Assembly: GCA_013146195.2 (NCBI GenBank)
Contig: CM028378.1
Span: 86,672,295-86,736,294, forward strand
DNA from: Codonopsis lanceolata
Lineage: Eukaryota > Streptophyta > Magnoliopsida > Asterales > Campanulaceae
Reading direction: 5' to 3'
DNA length: 64,000 nt
Each line of letters begins with the position of its first letter. The first letter of the stretch is position 1. This document shows, piece by piece, positions 1 through 11,528 of the stretch. The notes under the pieces are model-generated. The model was given only the letters and a program-made list of their open reading frames with translations. It was not told the origin of the DNA and did not search any database. A program made the translations under genes and the position numbers.

Positions 1-213
1 AATTCAAGAAAATCAGTTTTAAATTGATATTTGCAACGGAAAATGTCCGTAACAAAGTCCATAGCAATAAGCCTCGTCGCAAAACTATGCAACCACTTTC
101 TTGTGGTTGCAAAAATCTTACAGCGGAAAAAAGTAGTTGTAGTTTCGGTTGCGATGTGTTTCCTAGAACATTTTTTACGTCTGTTGCAAATAACAACTGA
201 TTTATTTATGTTT

Positions 214-575
214 CTAATTTGTAACTGATTTTTTTGTTTCAAATTTAATACACATAGAACTAAACTAGCAACTGAATTTTTCAGTTTCAAGGCAACCTAC
301 TTTGCAACTGGTTTTTCTGTTTCAAATTTGTCATACATAGAACTAATCAACTAAACTAGCAACTGAATTTTTCAGTTTCAAGTAGGCAACCTAATTTGCA
401 ACTGATTTTTCTGTTTCAAATTTGTTACACATAGAACTAAACTAGCAACTGAATTTTTCAGTTTCAAGTATGCAACCTAATTTGCAACTGGTTTTTTTGT
501 TTCAAATTTGTTAGACATAGAACTAAACTAGCAACTGAATTTTTCAGTTTCAAGCATGCAACCTAATGTTTCGGT
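214..575. repeat. Subterminal tandem repeat, about 4 units of 85-95 bp
   Basis: Each unit contains GCAACTGAATTTTTCAG, then TTTCAAG, GCAACCTA, a TTTGCAACTG-type motif, a T-rich run and CATAGAACTAAAC. The units differ by small indels. They match in character the subterminal motifs at the other end of the CACTA element. Confidence 0.7.
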
Positions 576-866
576 TGCAAAAGTCCGTTGTTGGTTTGTA
601 ACTAAATTTAAAAGAAAAAAAGTAAAAACTTGTAACAAAAAATTTTGTTACAGAAAATTATTTTCTGAAAATAAAATATTACTAATATTATGTCTATAAA
701 TATTTCTCAATAGTACCTGATTGAACATTTCACTTAAAATATCTTAAATCAAACAATTAAAGTCAACAAAGTTTCAAACATTACATTTAAAATGAATTGA
801 CAAAATGTCATACTAAACTATTGTACTGTTAAACTATATAGAATTGTCAAATTGTCATACTTTAAA
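576..866. other. AT-rich CACTA interior, no gene seen
   Basis: AT-rich sequence with no coding signal, ending in the left TACTTTAAA target duplication (858-866) of the MULE. Confidence 0.5.
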
Positions 867-1062
867 GGCAAAACACACAAATGGGCCACCGAAACTTTGG
901 TTCGTCTATTTTGGCCACCCTACTTTTGTTATGTTGCAAGCGTGCCCATTTTTTGGATGGCGTTAGTTCAGGACGTTAATTTTTTGTCAATTTCCTATTT
1001 TACCCCTGTAAATACTAAAACTTTGTGTGGTTTTAAAAACCCAAAGGGGTCTAAATAGAAAA
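867..1062 (+). repeat. Left terminal inverted repeat of MULE
   Basis: Matches the reverse complement of about 4935-5154 with scattered differences and a short extra segment in the right arm. Shared landmarks are GGCAAAACACACAAATGG, GGCCACCCTACTTTTG and AACCCAAAGGGGTC. Confidence 0.85.
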
Positions 1063-1269
1063 CACAAATAAAATGGATGAATAATTATAATAAAAAGGGG
1101 TCCAAATGTAAAAAATTAAACTTTGGTTAGAGATCTGGATTCATCTTCATCTTCCCACAACATTTGTCATGAACACCATCCATTAAAGCACTCATTTGCT
1201 CAGTCTCATCCCAAATATAAAGGAGGGGAAAAAATATTAAAAAAATCACTTAACCCTCAAGAAGTTAAA

Positions 1270-1670
1270 TTATAATCTCGGAATTGGGTTGTACTCGCCG
1301 TAAAAATCGGTAATCCCAGAAGAAGCCCACAACCGTTTATTAAACTCATCTTGCAGATCTCGAGGCACAAAAGGGGTCCTATAAAGGGGGCAAGTAGTCT
1401 GATCATCATGATCCATCCAACGGTCCAGCTTACAATTCGTCAAACACCTGATCTCCTCCTCATTCTCAAACTCGTACAGGCAAATCGCACAGCTCTCTGG
1501 CGGGTCTTCGGCGCCGTGAGTACCGGAGGTCTTTGACTTTCACCACGGGAGGAATTCCCTGTTAGACGAATAGTGGCGGTTCTCTGACATTCTAGTTGGA
1601 TTGTGGTAGAATCATGTCGTCGTTCAAGGAAATCTGAGAGACCTGTGAAGCGAAGAGGGAGAAAACCCAA
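1270..1670 (-). pseudogene. RING-H2 finger protein fragment (BRH1-like), captured and decayed
   Basis: The clean frame at 1270-1510 reads PPESCAICLYEFENEEEIR, then LTNC, KLDRWMDHDDQTTCPL, RTPFVPRDLQDEFN and KRLWASSG before a stop. This is the C-terminal RING-H2 domain of small plant E3 ubiquitin ligases of the brassinosteroid-responsive BRH1 type, in which the ring binds two zinc ions and recruits an E2 enzyme. The expected segment between LTNC and LDRW, which carries the two zinc-binding histidines and one cysteine, is missing, and CPLC has become CPLY, so the ring cannot fold normally. Upstream frames hold GLSDFLE and a PVVKVKDL-like stretch, so most of this intronless gene was captured and then frameshifted. 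It lies inside the MULE at 867-5154. Family call is fairly firm; function is lost. Confidence 0.78.
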
Positions 1671-1910
1671 AATATTTTAGAGAGAGAGAGATGTCTGTGG
1701 TGATTTCAGCCAAGTGGAAAGAGAGGGCGTTTTTTTAAGGAGGGAGCGAGGTAGACTGTGAAGGGCGATGACGATGAAGATCTGAAGCGAGCTCTCTTGG
1801 TGAAACCCGATGATGACGATGTATATGGCGGCAGGGAAGGGAGGTCTTCATCAACGGAGAAGGACGCTGCTATGTTTGGCCGGATCTGAAGGAGATCAGA
1901 GGAGGACGGC
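1671..1910. other. MULE interior 5' of the RING-H2 fragment
   Basis: A GC-richer stretch with a short GA repeat, probably captured promoter or 5' UTR. The matching side of the interior resumes at 4756 after the LTR. Confidence 0.35.
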
Positions 1911-4755
1911 TGTAACGCCCCGTATTCTTGCATGTGCATCGTATGCTTGTCTTCTTGATTTCTTGTTGATTGTGAGCATGTTTACTTAGTTATAAATGTT
2001 TTAGAATCATTCTTGAAGTTCTTAACATGTTTAGAATCGCGTAGACTTGTTTGTTGAATCGCCAGTTCGATCGTTTTGATTTTAGCCTTAGCGATTCCCC
2101 TCGTTGCTCGTATTGCCTCTATTTCGTCGTACGAAGTGTTCGTTGAGTTCTTGGCCTTGTATCTAGGTCTTAACCATGTTGAAACAAGTCTTTTTCATGT
2201 CCAAGATATCCTCGTTTGAATGGTGTTTGATTGTAGTTTGATTCGTTGATCATTCGTCGCGTGGTTCGCGCCTTGTTCTATCTTGTTCCTGAGTTGTTCG
2301 GTGTGTTTTCCGACTCGCTTGAGTAGGGTTAGACCTTAGAATGGTTGCCCATAAGTTTGAGATCATTTAGGACAAGTTTAGACCAAGTTTTAGAGGTTCT
2401 GGAGCCGAGGCGCCCGCCTGGGACCTTGCGAGGCGCCCGCCTCAACTGCAGAGAGCAATTTCAAATGAGCTGAACATGGAGAAGGCCTCAGTGAATGAGG
2501 CGCCCGCCTGGGCTTGCATGAGGCGCCCGCCTCAACCCCTGGATATGCAATTACGGGATTTTCCCCTGTTTTGAGTTGTGACGTGAAATGCCTATCCTAC
2601 CCTCATTAAACCCCCTCTAAACCCTTCCTAACCACCCATACTTAGTCCTAATCATGTCCTAACACTAATTAGAAGTTAATTTAGGTTGGTTTAGTGTTTG
2701 ATCACTCCCTAATTTCCACTAATTGCACTTGAGAAATTCCTCTTGTACCCTTCTCATTTGGGAAGTATAAATACCAAGCCTTGGCCAAATTTTCAAGAAA
2801 TCTCTCATTTGTTCATCCTCTTCTTACAAGTTAGAGAGAGAGAGTGAGTGGGGTCAGCTTGAGTTTGAGCCCTAGTTCATCTTCTTCCTCCGATCTACAA
2901 AGACTCAACCGCTCGATTGCCGCCAAACCTTGGATTCTTGACGGGTGCGACGAAAGGAACGACTTCACCGTTTAGATTTTGATTCTCTTGAGTTTTCACT
3001 CAAGCTAGGTAAGTTACTCTTCTTCTTCTTAGCTCTCATTGACCCTAAGGAAACAAAGTCTATGATGTATGAGGTCAATGGGGACACATAATTGCTTCCT
3101 ATGCTTTCCATTTGAATTTTAAATGTATGAATTTGCTAGGAGCATGTCTAGGTTGATTTCTTGCCTTTGAAAGTCGAAATTACTCTTTCATCATGTTAAT
3201 TGAGGTCTTAAACATGTTAGAAATATGTAGTATGTTTGTTGATGAAAGTGATATTATTTGGGAATGCCCTAAATTATGCCTATGTGTTATGTGTAAAAAT
3301 TGTTATGTGTTGTATCCTTCATATTGGACTATATAAGGAACATGAATTACATTGAAATGTTTTGGGTGAATTTATATCCTTGTTGAACTTAGAAGTGACC
3401 TAGGTTGGGTTATGAAGCATATAGCTTCAATTTCCCGAAATTGGGAATTTAGAGAAAAGACTCAACGAGTCGACTCTAGGGAAGAATTGAACATGTTAAA
3501 CTCTAATTTCAATCCCTACGAAGTTTGGATACCGCTTTGATTGAGTTTACTCAAATATGAGCTTGATATAATTATTTGCAAAGTTGTTATAAAGCATTGG
3601 GTTTGAGCTTAATTGCCTTCACATGATTATGGTAGAGATTAACACCCTACTTGGTTGGTCGAGTTCGCTCTTGTCGAATTCGGTCCTTAATTGGTTTTAG
3701 TCAAGTAAATATCTACTTGTGCATTGCATTGAGTCCACCGGTGGCATTAATTGGTTTGTTTATCAAGTCAGGGTGGGACGATGCATCGCCTTCACGAATT
3801 ATGGGATTCGTGCTCGCTATGGATCGCCGCACCCGGGACTCCACACACACCTTCACTGTGGGCCGCAGTGGGGAAGTAGCCCCTTTGCCGTATCAATAAG
3901 TGCCGCATTGGCTTGTTAATGAGATCGAGTAGAACTCGATGAAAGTCGATGAATTCACATAACATCGATGGCACGAACCAAGAATGTAATGTTTTGCAGA
4001 GCTACTAAGCGCCGTGACTATCATATCCTACTTGTATGATTTACTTTACGCACTTATGTGAACAATATGCTAAGTGCCATATGATGATAATGTGCTAAGT
4101 GTTAAATGATGATAACATGCCATAATTGTGATAAATGTCATGCCATAACATGAACATGCATATTTTAGTAACTTACTAAGTCTTTCGACTTACCCTATTT
4201 GTTTGCTTTGTTTTCCTTAGATCAAAGCCGAGGAGACGTCCCACGCTAGACTCGCTTATCCGCTTGGTCATTTGTGAGCAAGGTTGCTCTTTTGGACTTT
4301 CATTAGTTAATCTTTTATTTTGGAAAGGACGTTGGGAAGCAAGTCATGTAGACTTGGCTTGGGATTGGTTGTTGTAGTAACTTAAATATTTGATACTTGT
4401 AATCTTTTGGTATGCCGACTATATGTCGAGCCTGTTTATATGTTGTTGGTTCATCACAGTTTCTTCCGCTAAAGCTTGTTTAAAGTATTATTGTTGTTGT
4501 TGTCTCCGGCATGTTGTGGCCGTTGAGGTTTTATAAGCATGTGTTAATTGTAGGAGTAGTTGTTGGGTTCCGGCTGTAACGTCGCCGATGACTTGTTTAA
4601 TTTAAGTTGTTTTTCCGGCCAAGTGTAGCCGAGTTGTTAGTCGTATGCAATGTTGCGCCACATGAATTTCGTAAACCTACTTGCGCATGCTTGTGTTTAA
4701 CTTGACTATTTGGACGGCGCGACTCGGGATCTCGCATTGGGTCCCGGCCGTCACA
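1911..4755 (+). mobile_element. Solo LTR, Ty3/gypsy-type (family A, copy 1)
   Basis: Starts TGTAACGCCCCG and ends GGCCGTCACA, so it has TG...CA ends. It is homologous along its length to the LTR at 19396-22043 (opposite strand) and to the 3' part of the one ending at 59831. Shared landmarks include CTCATTGACCCTA, CCGTAACGTCGCCGATGAC and the GACGGCGCGACTCGGGATC type tail. No gag-pol or second LTR is attached, so it is a solo LTR. The flanks (ACGGC and ACTTT) do not match, suggesting inter-element recombination or erosion of the duplication. The GACGGCC/TAACGCC end type is common among plant chromovirus LTRs; lineage is not proven. Confidence 0.72.
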
Positions 4756-4934
4756 ACTTTGCTAGAGCTTGTATTGAGAAGATTCGGCCAGAGCTGAGGG
4801 AGGAGATGAGTGAGGCCGACTGAGCGTGAGAGAGAAAACTTTGCCGTTTGGTGATGGTGGGTTTGGGTAGTATTTGTTGTTGAGTTTGGCCGGATTTGAA
4901 GATAACCCAGATCTGTACCCTATTTTTTTTTTCT

Positions 4935-5154
4935 ATTGGACCCCTTTGGGTTTCTAAAATCACACAAACTTTTAGCATTTTCAGGGGTAAAATAGGAAAT
5001 TAACAAAAAATTAACGTCCTGAACTAATGTCATCCAAAAAATGGGCACGCTTGCAACATAACAAAAGTAGGGTGGCCAAAATAGATGAACCAAAGTTTCG
5101 GTGGCCGAATTGCAATAAGGTCCAAAGTTGGGTGGCCCATTTGTGTGTTTTGCC
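4935..5154 (-). repeat. Right terminal inverted repeat of MULE
   Basis: Reverse complement of the arm at 867-1062; it ends GTGTGTTTTGCC immediately before the right TACTTTAAA duplication. Confidence 0.85.
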
Positions 5155-5378
5155 TACTTTAAACTACATATAAGAGCTCGTGGACGATTCCCGGAGCCTC
5201 TAAGTTCTTGAATTGAGCATCTCTTGGAATTGCAACTGGAAATCATTTTTCATTTGACTTCATCCCTGAAAGAAAATTAGACCAGCTCAGACATCTAAAA
5301 GAAAAACATATTCCAGTGCTTCATAGTAATAATATATTAAGCACATAAAAATTCCTATGTTTGAAACATATATATTAC

Positions 5379-5525
5379 CTTCATGCAGTTAATTTTAAAA
5401 CTATTTGAGGCAGACTTTTTGCTCCATGAAGCCAAGTTTTTCGACTGAAACAGTTTAGGGTCATTTGACTTTAAGCCAACAAAGCTTGATCCAGCAACCG
5501 AAGAAGTGAAGGCTGCTGCAGACAT
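5379..5525 (-). pseudogene. First exon of a plastid-targeted protein (fragment)
   Basis: From the ATG at 5525 the minus strand encodes 49 residues, beginning MSAAAFTSSVAGSS and ending SFKINCMK. It is rich in Ser, Ala and Lys with no acidic residue except one Asp, a typical chloroplast transit peptide composition. The exon ends at AAG followed by GTAATATA, a good splice donor. A possible acceptor (TTTCTTTCAG, about 5267) lies downstream, but joining there gives a stop, so the fragment is probably dead. A further open stretch (5163-5240, minus) is then cut off by the MULE insertion. I do not recognise the protein family. It lies in the CACTA interior, which suggests capture. Confidence 0.45.
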
Positions 5526-7059
5526 TTTAAGATGCTCTGGCTTGGAGAGTGAAATTGGTAAAAGAAATAGATAATAAGAAAGGAAGTGGTTCAACATGTG
5601 ATTAGTAGTTTAGAATTGAATAGGATAGAAATGGTTAAATAAAAAGACAAAGAGTGACGTCTAGTTGGTTAGGTGAGGTAAGAATTGTTAGGGGTGAAGG
5701 GGTATGGAGAAGACGGTCGGTATGGCATGGTGATTAGTGAGGAGAGTTTTTTAGGCATTGAAGCTTGGGTTTCATCATAATATCCTACTTTGTACTCTTC
5801 CAGCTCTTGACACACATGCCATACAAAGAACAGTTTCGGACCCACTGATGTAAGGTGGCACCAAGTATTTCTACTACCAATACCAGTTACAACACCAATC
5901 CGCAATTAAGACAGCAATCACCAAGACCAGTTGCACAAACCCGTGAAAAGGAAAATTCTTTCTGCAATTGAAGCCATGAAAAGGCCTAGGAGAGCTGTTA
6001 GAGATGCTGTTCCCATAAATCTCCCATAGCAGCAGCTGAGGAGGAGTAACCTCTGCTACTCGATCAAGAAGAAACTCTTCCCCTTGCTCAATCTGAACAA
6101 ACTTTTGTTCCACTCACTCCATCCAGAAGAAGAAGGAAGTCTCAACATAGCTAGAATCACAATTTCCCTGCTACGCAAAGATCATTGGATCACCGGGGGA
6201 AGCTTTGTCCATAGAGCTTAGCTATAGCTCATAACACATAACTAAAGCAAACCTTTACTATCACTGTCTCTTCTAAATAATCATCCAACTTTATAGAGAG
6301 TCAATAGATACAAATAATGTTTTGTACTTCTAGAAATAACAGGAGGTCAAATCTGGTAGTGCTTGCAATGGTCAAGGGTGCTTAAGCTAGTACATTGAGT
6401 AAATGTAAGCATTTGAATAATGAATACTAAAATCCAAGAAGAACAGGATACAAGTGTTAGAATAGGGTTTAATTTCAATTTCTCAAAGCAAATTATATTT
6501 TTTTAAATTTTAAATTCTTTTTTTTTTGGTAAAGAAAATGGGGGCACCATTCACTCACTGTAGTTAAATTATATTCAATATTTTTAATGAAATCTTGATA
6601 CACTACACCTCTTTAATTATTTCAAAACCTCTTTGATTATTTCAAAATTCAAACATGCATAAATCTTTAATAGAGATCCCTGCACATCCTGAGAAATAAG
6701 CCTATTGTATTGTGAACTTCGATACCTGCTCATTGCCAAGAATGGCAGGAAAGTGAAGGAAAATCAAGGGAGATGATGGAGTTCGACAACTACGATGAAG
6801 TGGGAACGAAACACTAATACAAAATCTGGTGTTAAGGAAATACTAGCTAATAGTGATTTCTAATCAGGTTGTTACTTTTCTTCCCCTAACTAAATTGTTG
6901 TTCCAAAACAAGTAAAGCATGTGCTACAAGATAAAACATTTGCAAAGTGCTGGACACGCCGGAACTTAAGAACTTATGCTGCCCCTTTAGGTTCCAATTT
7001 AAAATGTATTCAAAATAAAACATTTGTAAAGTGCGCAACTTTAGTTAGGTAAGAGTAGG
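5526..7059. other. CACTA interior, no gene recognised
   Basis: AT-rich sequence without a sustained coding frame on either strand. The part just above 5525 may include the promoter of the transit-peptide exon; nothing else is recognised. Confidence 0.4.
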
Positions 7060-7500
7060 TTGGTTATAAACTTGGCATCACTGAGAAGTAGAATATCAAG
7101 AATTAGAGAAAGAGAAGAAATCACCAAATCAATACCATCCAACAAATACTAATTACTGTGTATACACATGTTAGGGTAAAAATAGGTAAATGAAAAACCA
7201 CTTGGCGGATGAACCAAAAATAAGAATAAAAAATGAAACAACAAAACACATTCACTTGTGGTTGGATTAATCCACTACTATAATGTAACAAGGTTTTTTC
7301 ATGAGAGGTTACCACGAATAAGAACATATATACTACCAAAGACTAGGTTGCAACGATTGGCATTACTGAGAAGTAGAATAGCAAGCATTAGAGGGAAGAG
7401 GAGAAGAAATCATCAGACTAGTACCTACAGTGAATACTATACACATGCCTGGGTAAAAATATGTAAATATTCATAAAACACTTGGCTTGGCAGGGAATAC
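7060..7500. repeat. Direct duplication of about 150 bp
   Basis: The segments at about 7070-7205 and 7355-7490 share GGCAT(C/T)ACTGAGAAGTAGAATA, AGAAGAAATCA and ACACATG..GGGTAAAAATA, ending in CACTTGGC. They are diverged copies about 287 bp apart. Confidence 0.6.
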
Positions 7501-8620
7501 AAATCATACAGAACATTTTATAATTTGATCTATATTTTTTTATAGAAATAAAAATTCAATCCTTAAAAAATAAACTACATTGACATTTCTAGCCAATTTA
7601 TGGGATGCCTTAACTCTATCTGTAACTTCAAAGGATGCACCTTCATACGAAGAATAAACAAAGAAGATTATCTTTTCAGTACTCCAAGCATGCCAATAAT
7701 GCTGTAAACATCCAAACGCCTTCCTATATTATCTTGGCACCAAAGCTTTAACAGAAGACACTAAGTGCATCTAGAATCAACAAGAGTGAAATCCAGGACA
7801 CCCGCAAAACTTTAAACAACCCACAGCAAACCTTCTGGGTGAAGAATTATCCGATTGTCTGATTCAGTTGTTACTTAAAATGAACAAAAAATTGGGAGAG
7901 AAATTCTTCAAGGTTTGGAATCCCATAATAAGTCATTAATAAGTGCAAAACCTGTCATGCCTAGAGCCCAAAGAAAAGCCAAAATTTTATAATTGGCCGT
8001 AGATATTGAAAAGAAACCTATGAGACTATTAATGCAAAACCTATTATGCATGCACCTGCTTCTGCCGAGTCATTTTAATAAGAATGGTTAAAAGACATGA
8101 GACTATTCCTAGTGCAACCCATTCCAATCCAAGACTTACAACTACATCCCGAGCCACCAAATGGTTAATGGTGATCATTACCAGTAATCTAACCTGTCAT
8201 GCAAAGAATTTCTGGTAATACACTTCAGACAATAATTTCAGATTATAAAGAGAAATGCTTGCCAAACATGAATGAATTGGGTAATACTATCACCAAGAGA
8301 GAGAGAGAGAGAGAGAAAAGAAGTGTTCCCACCTATCAAGAAGCTTAACAACCCTTCCCGACTTAGATCCTAAAAGGAAACAGTTTTTGGATTACCTTCT
8401 AGATAGGAGAGCAGCCAAGACATAATCCCACAACTAATTAGAGATGCATACCCACAAAGGTCTTGATCGCTCAAATTAGTCCCAGCAATCCCAAACTTGG
8501 GAGAGATTAATCTAGAAACTAGAAATAGACTCAAAATTATGGAGCAAAGTTAGTATATTCGTAAAACCCCAGAGAATTAGAATGTATCACTAGTGAAAGC
8601 AGGAAACATGCACCTCCTCT
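7501..8620. other. No gene recognised
   Basis: AT-rich non-coding sequence with a short GA microsatellite near 8296-8318. The end nearest 8620 may hold unrecognised remains of the adjoining LINE. Confidence 0.35.
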
Positions 8621-8624
8621 TGCC

Positions 8625-9000
8625 AAGGGATACCCCTCAATCAGACATCCTTCATCAACTCTAGAAGCATCCTGCTAAATACAATGGCCACATAAGAAAA
8701 CAAGAAGGGACGGGATCCCCTGCTTGAGGCCCCTCGAGAAGGAACACCACAATTTTTGCTGACCAGTAAGAATCAAAGAGAAAGTGAAGAATGAACACAA
8801 TAGATAGTCTCAAATCCGCTGATGCCATCTATCCAAAAACCTTTTCCGCTCAATAACCAGATAAAGAAACCTATAATTCACTGGGTCATGGGTCTTCTCA
8901 AAATCAAGCTCAAGATAAGACCTCTTTTTTCATTCCCTCCTTGGTAAGTCCTCAACAGACTTATTAACCACAAGAGCTGCATCTACATCAAGCTCCCTCC
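8625..9000 (-). pseudogene. L1-type LINE reverse transcriptase remnant
   Basis: One minus-strand frame reads ALVVNKSVED, then YLELDFEKTHDPVNYRFLYL, then WCSFSRGLKQGIPSLL. These correspond to the LINE RT landmarks ALVANE, KIDFEKAYD and ASRGLRQGDPLSP. Three in-frame stops, and GIPS in place of GDPLS, show it is long dead. It is a short piece of the RT core only, cut at the top by a MITE fragment near 9010. Unrelated to the longer LINE at 47.7-53.5 kb, which is on the other strand. Confidence 0.75.
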
Positions 9001-9009
9001 CACACTTAT

Positions 9010-9140
9010 ATACTCCCTCTGTCCCAAATTAAAGTCGCACCACATTTACGTTTGTTCCAAACAAGGAGTTGCAATTCTAAAATTGAAGTTACAAATCTTT
9101 CTCTTTTTTCAATTTATATCTTTCTTTTAGAGAACATGAT
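9010..9140. repeat. Truncated MITE (CTCCCTCTGTCCC end)
   Basis: TACTCCCTCTGTCCCAAATT is the terminal sequence of the plant Stowaway-like MITE group seen intact at 29.3, 29.6 and 39.6 kb. The partner end is not found here. Confidence 0.45.
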
Positions 9141-10799
9141 ATTATCTAATGTGTCTTGCAAATATATATATATATGTAGTGCACATTCTAACATTTCCTG
9201 TGGCTACTTTATATCTTAAACATGTTACCTTTTAGTTTCCTGACATACAGTACCAATTGCCATCCCTTAAATATTTTGTTCACCTCAGAAAGATCAGATA
9301 GCACTGGACCAAACCTGGTTTAGTGCTTTAGTTCTATGATTGATAGCTTGTCAAATCTTCATGTCAGAATTCATAATGAGCCTATATGATGAAATTGATA
9401 CCTTTATGGTATCATATGCTGTTCTTTTTTCAGAGATGTTTCATTTTCACCCATCCTGGTTGAAGAGAAAAAATGATGAGGACAAAATTGGCCTTTTTTG
9501 GTTTAATTTGACATGACTTTTGTATATTATCTACTAGAATCCACAGTAATATGTTGGATATTGTTTCTCACAAAGCTAATTTGCCCTTGAAATAAAGGAA
9601 TTTCTTGGTTGTTTTGACCACTCTCTCTTTTTAAACAATGTCATAATGGCAACTAAACATGTATTTACTTTCACAAACATTTATGAGCTCTACAGGAACT
9701 AGGGATTTTCGGTGCTTTTGTTTACTGTATTGTTCTTTTGTTGCTTTTGTTTTGTATGTGTACATCTCATGTACACATCATCTTTATAGTTTTTTGTTGA
9801 TGAAGATGGTTTTGTCACTTGCTATGAGTCATTCATCAACTGGCTTGCAAAAATTACTTCTTCTAATTTGCTGGTCATTTGGTGCTATAGCTGTCAAGGG
9901 GCTTTGCTATTGCTTCTCCACCAAGCTAATAATGTTTAAAGCATTCGCCTCAATAATCTAATTCCAGTTTTATGGATTCTTCCCTGTTTTTTGTTGTTCC
10001 AGAATGATGACACTTTCTAAGAAGTTGACGACTATGGATGAAGTAATGTCCTGTGACCCTCAGTACCTATCCAAAGTTAGGCTTAACGCACAAAATTGCC
10101 ACCTCTAAGATAAACCAGAGAATTACTAAAAATGTAGGACAAGGGACATTTTACAGATGAACAAGAAAAACTTTAAAATGGCAAAAACAAAAGGAGGGGG
10201 ATCGAAAAAATTATAGCACAATATTTCATGCCCTAAATCATCCTTAATCGATCAAAAAAGAATTGAACCCTAATATAAATGTTGAATGATTAGAGACAAA
10301 TTGAGCATAATTTCATGTAATGCCTTTGTATTTCACATACCTTACAATGAAAACTTAGGTCTGAAATCTAATCCCTCTCTCAACTGGGATTCATATCAAG
10401 AGGAAAAAGTACAATCAATAGAGAAAAAGATAGCAAGATAAAAAGACCGTTACCTGACCAATTGTTTGAGAGGGAGAGAGTGAGACAAGTCGGCGTCATT
10501 GTGTGCGAGGGGAGGCAAGAGAGAATGTTTTTATGATATATACTGCGTATACTTTCTGCAAACACAAATGGACCAAAACTTTGGCTGGAGCGACGGAGGA
10601 TTCAGACCTGCGGGAGAATGACTTAGACGACCTTTTCCGTCGGAAGGAGCTACCAGTGGTGGATAGATCCACCACAAGGCTTCAACTGGCCGGATTTTGA
10701 GAAGAGAGGCTGGATTGGAGGAGAGGAATTACAACGAGGGAAGGTTAGGAAGAGGGTTGTCTATTTTGCAATTGGGGATTTTACTTTAGCTTAGGTCAT
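9141..10799. other. CACTA interior, no gene recognised
   Basis: Mostly intron-like AT-rich sequence. The segment at about 10440-10760 is GC-richer and could be another captured piece (a short frame from the ATG at 10569 gives MDQNFGWSDGGFRPAGE before a stop), but it matches nothing I know. Confidence 0.35.
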
Positions 10800-11515
10800 G
10801 CTTTTTAACTAATTAAAAACCAGTTGCAAAACAATTTACAAAAATGACGTCATTCTGATATTTTTTTCAATCCTACTAATCAAAAAACTATTTATTAATG
10901 TACTGCAACTGAAAGCGAAATTGAAAATATTCAAACCGAAACCTCTCAGTCTCGAAAATAGTTTCAAATTTATGTGCGATCCTTTCCTCCAATTATTCCC
11001 AAAAAAATATGTGACTGAAAAAAAAAATAGTTGTAATATCAGTTGCAAGCTAATTATGCCGTATATCCATGACAAATTTTGTTGAACCCTTATTTGAGTT
11101 GCAACCGATTTTACAATTTAATAAAATAAAAATTACTTATGATTAATTGCAACTGAAATTGAATGGAGAATTTGAAACGAAAATTTATCTGTTTCAAAAT
11201 CCCTTGCAAAATTAGGCGGGTTTCTTCCCTCCAAAATTTTTGCCCAAAACATAATCCCAATTTTTATAAGTTCTAAATATAAAAATCTGATATTAATAAA
11301 TACAACTGAAATTGAAACATAAAATTGAAACTGAAGTTCATCTGTTTCAAAAACCATTGCAAAATTAAGCGGCATTCTTCCCTCCAACTTTTCCCCCGAA
11401 ACATGATGCAACAAAATAAGTTGCAAAATTAATTGTGCACGTCAATTTCCCTTGAGCACTTTTTATATTGAAACTGATTTCAATTCGGTTGCAAAATTCT
11501 GTTTCAGTTGCCCTG
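10800..11515. repeat. Right subterminal region of CACTA element
   Basis: Dense CAACTGAAA, TTTCAAA and TTGCAAAA motifs. Two diverged copies of a ~175-bp block (about 11145-11240 and 11315-11410) both contain TCTGTTTCAAAA, TTGCAAAATTA and TCTTCCCTCCAA. Confidence 0.6.
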
Positions 11516-11528
11516 TTTTCTTGTAGTG

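Larger units (their letters stand above)
867..5154. mobile_element. Mutator-like element (Pack-MULE) with captured RING-H2 gene
   Basis: Two long inverted repeats (867-about 1062 and about 4935-5154, both starting GGCAAAACACACAAATGG read inward) bound a 4288-bp element. TACTTTAAA is repeated exactly at 858-866 and 5155-5163, a 9-bp TSD typical of Mutator-like elements. No transposase is visible. The cargo is a degenerate RING-H2 gene (1270-1670, minus). A solo LTR (1911-4755) later landed inside, so the element without it would be about 1.44 kb, a common Pack-MULE size. Confidence 0.87.
1..11528. mobile_element. Non-autonomous CACTA (En/Spm) element, host of nested insertions
   Basis: The right end, TTTTCTTGTAGTG at 11516-11528, is the reverse complement of the usual plant CACTA terminus CACTACAAGAAAA. 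About 700 bp inward of it, and the first ~650 bp of the window, are full of GTTGC/GCAAC and CAACTGAA/TTTCAGTTTC motifs, as expected of CACTA subterminal regions. The window opens with CAAGAAAATCAG, which could be a left terminus that has lost its CACTA, but the window edge prevents confirmation. I see no CACTA transposase. The right flank enters the gag region of a Tat-like retroelement, the presumed target. The right end is well supported; that both ends belong to one element is inference. Confidence 0.55.

Noticed and set aside
9659..9961. 100-codon plus-strand frame
   Set aside because: Low-complexity hydrophobic translation of T-rich, intron-like DNA; no motif and no splice context.
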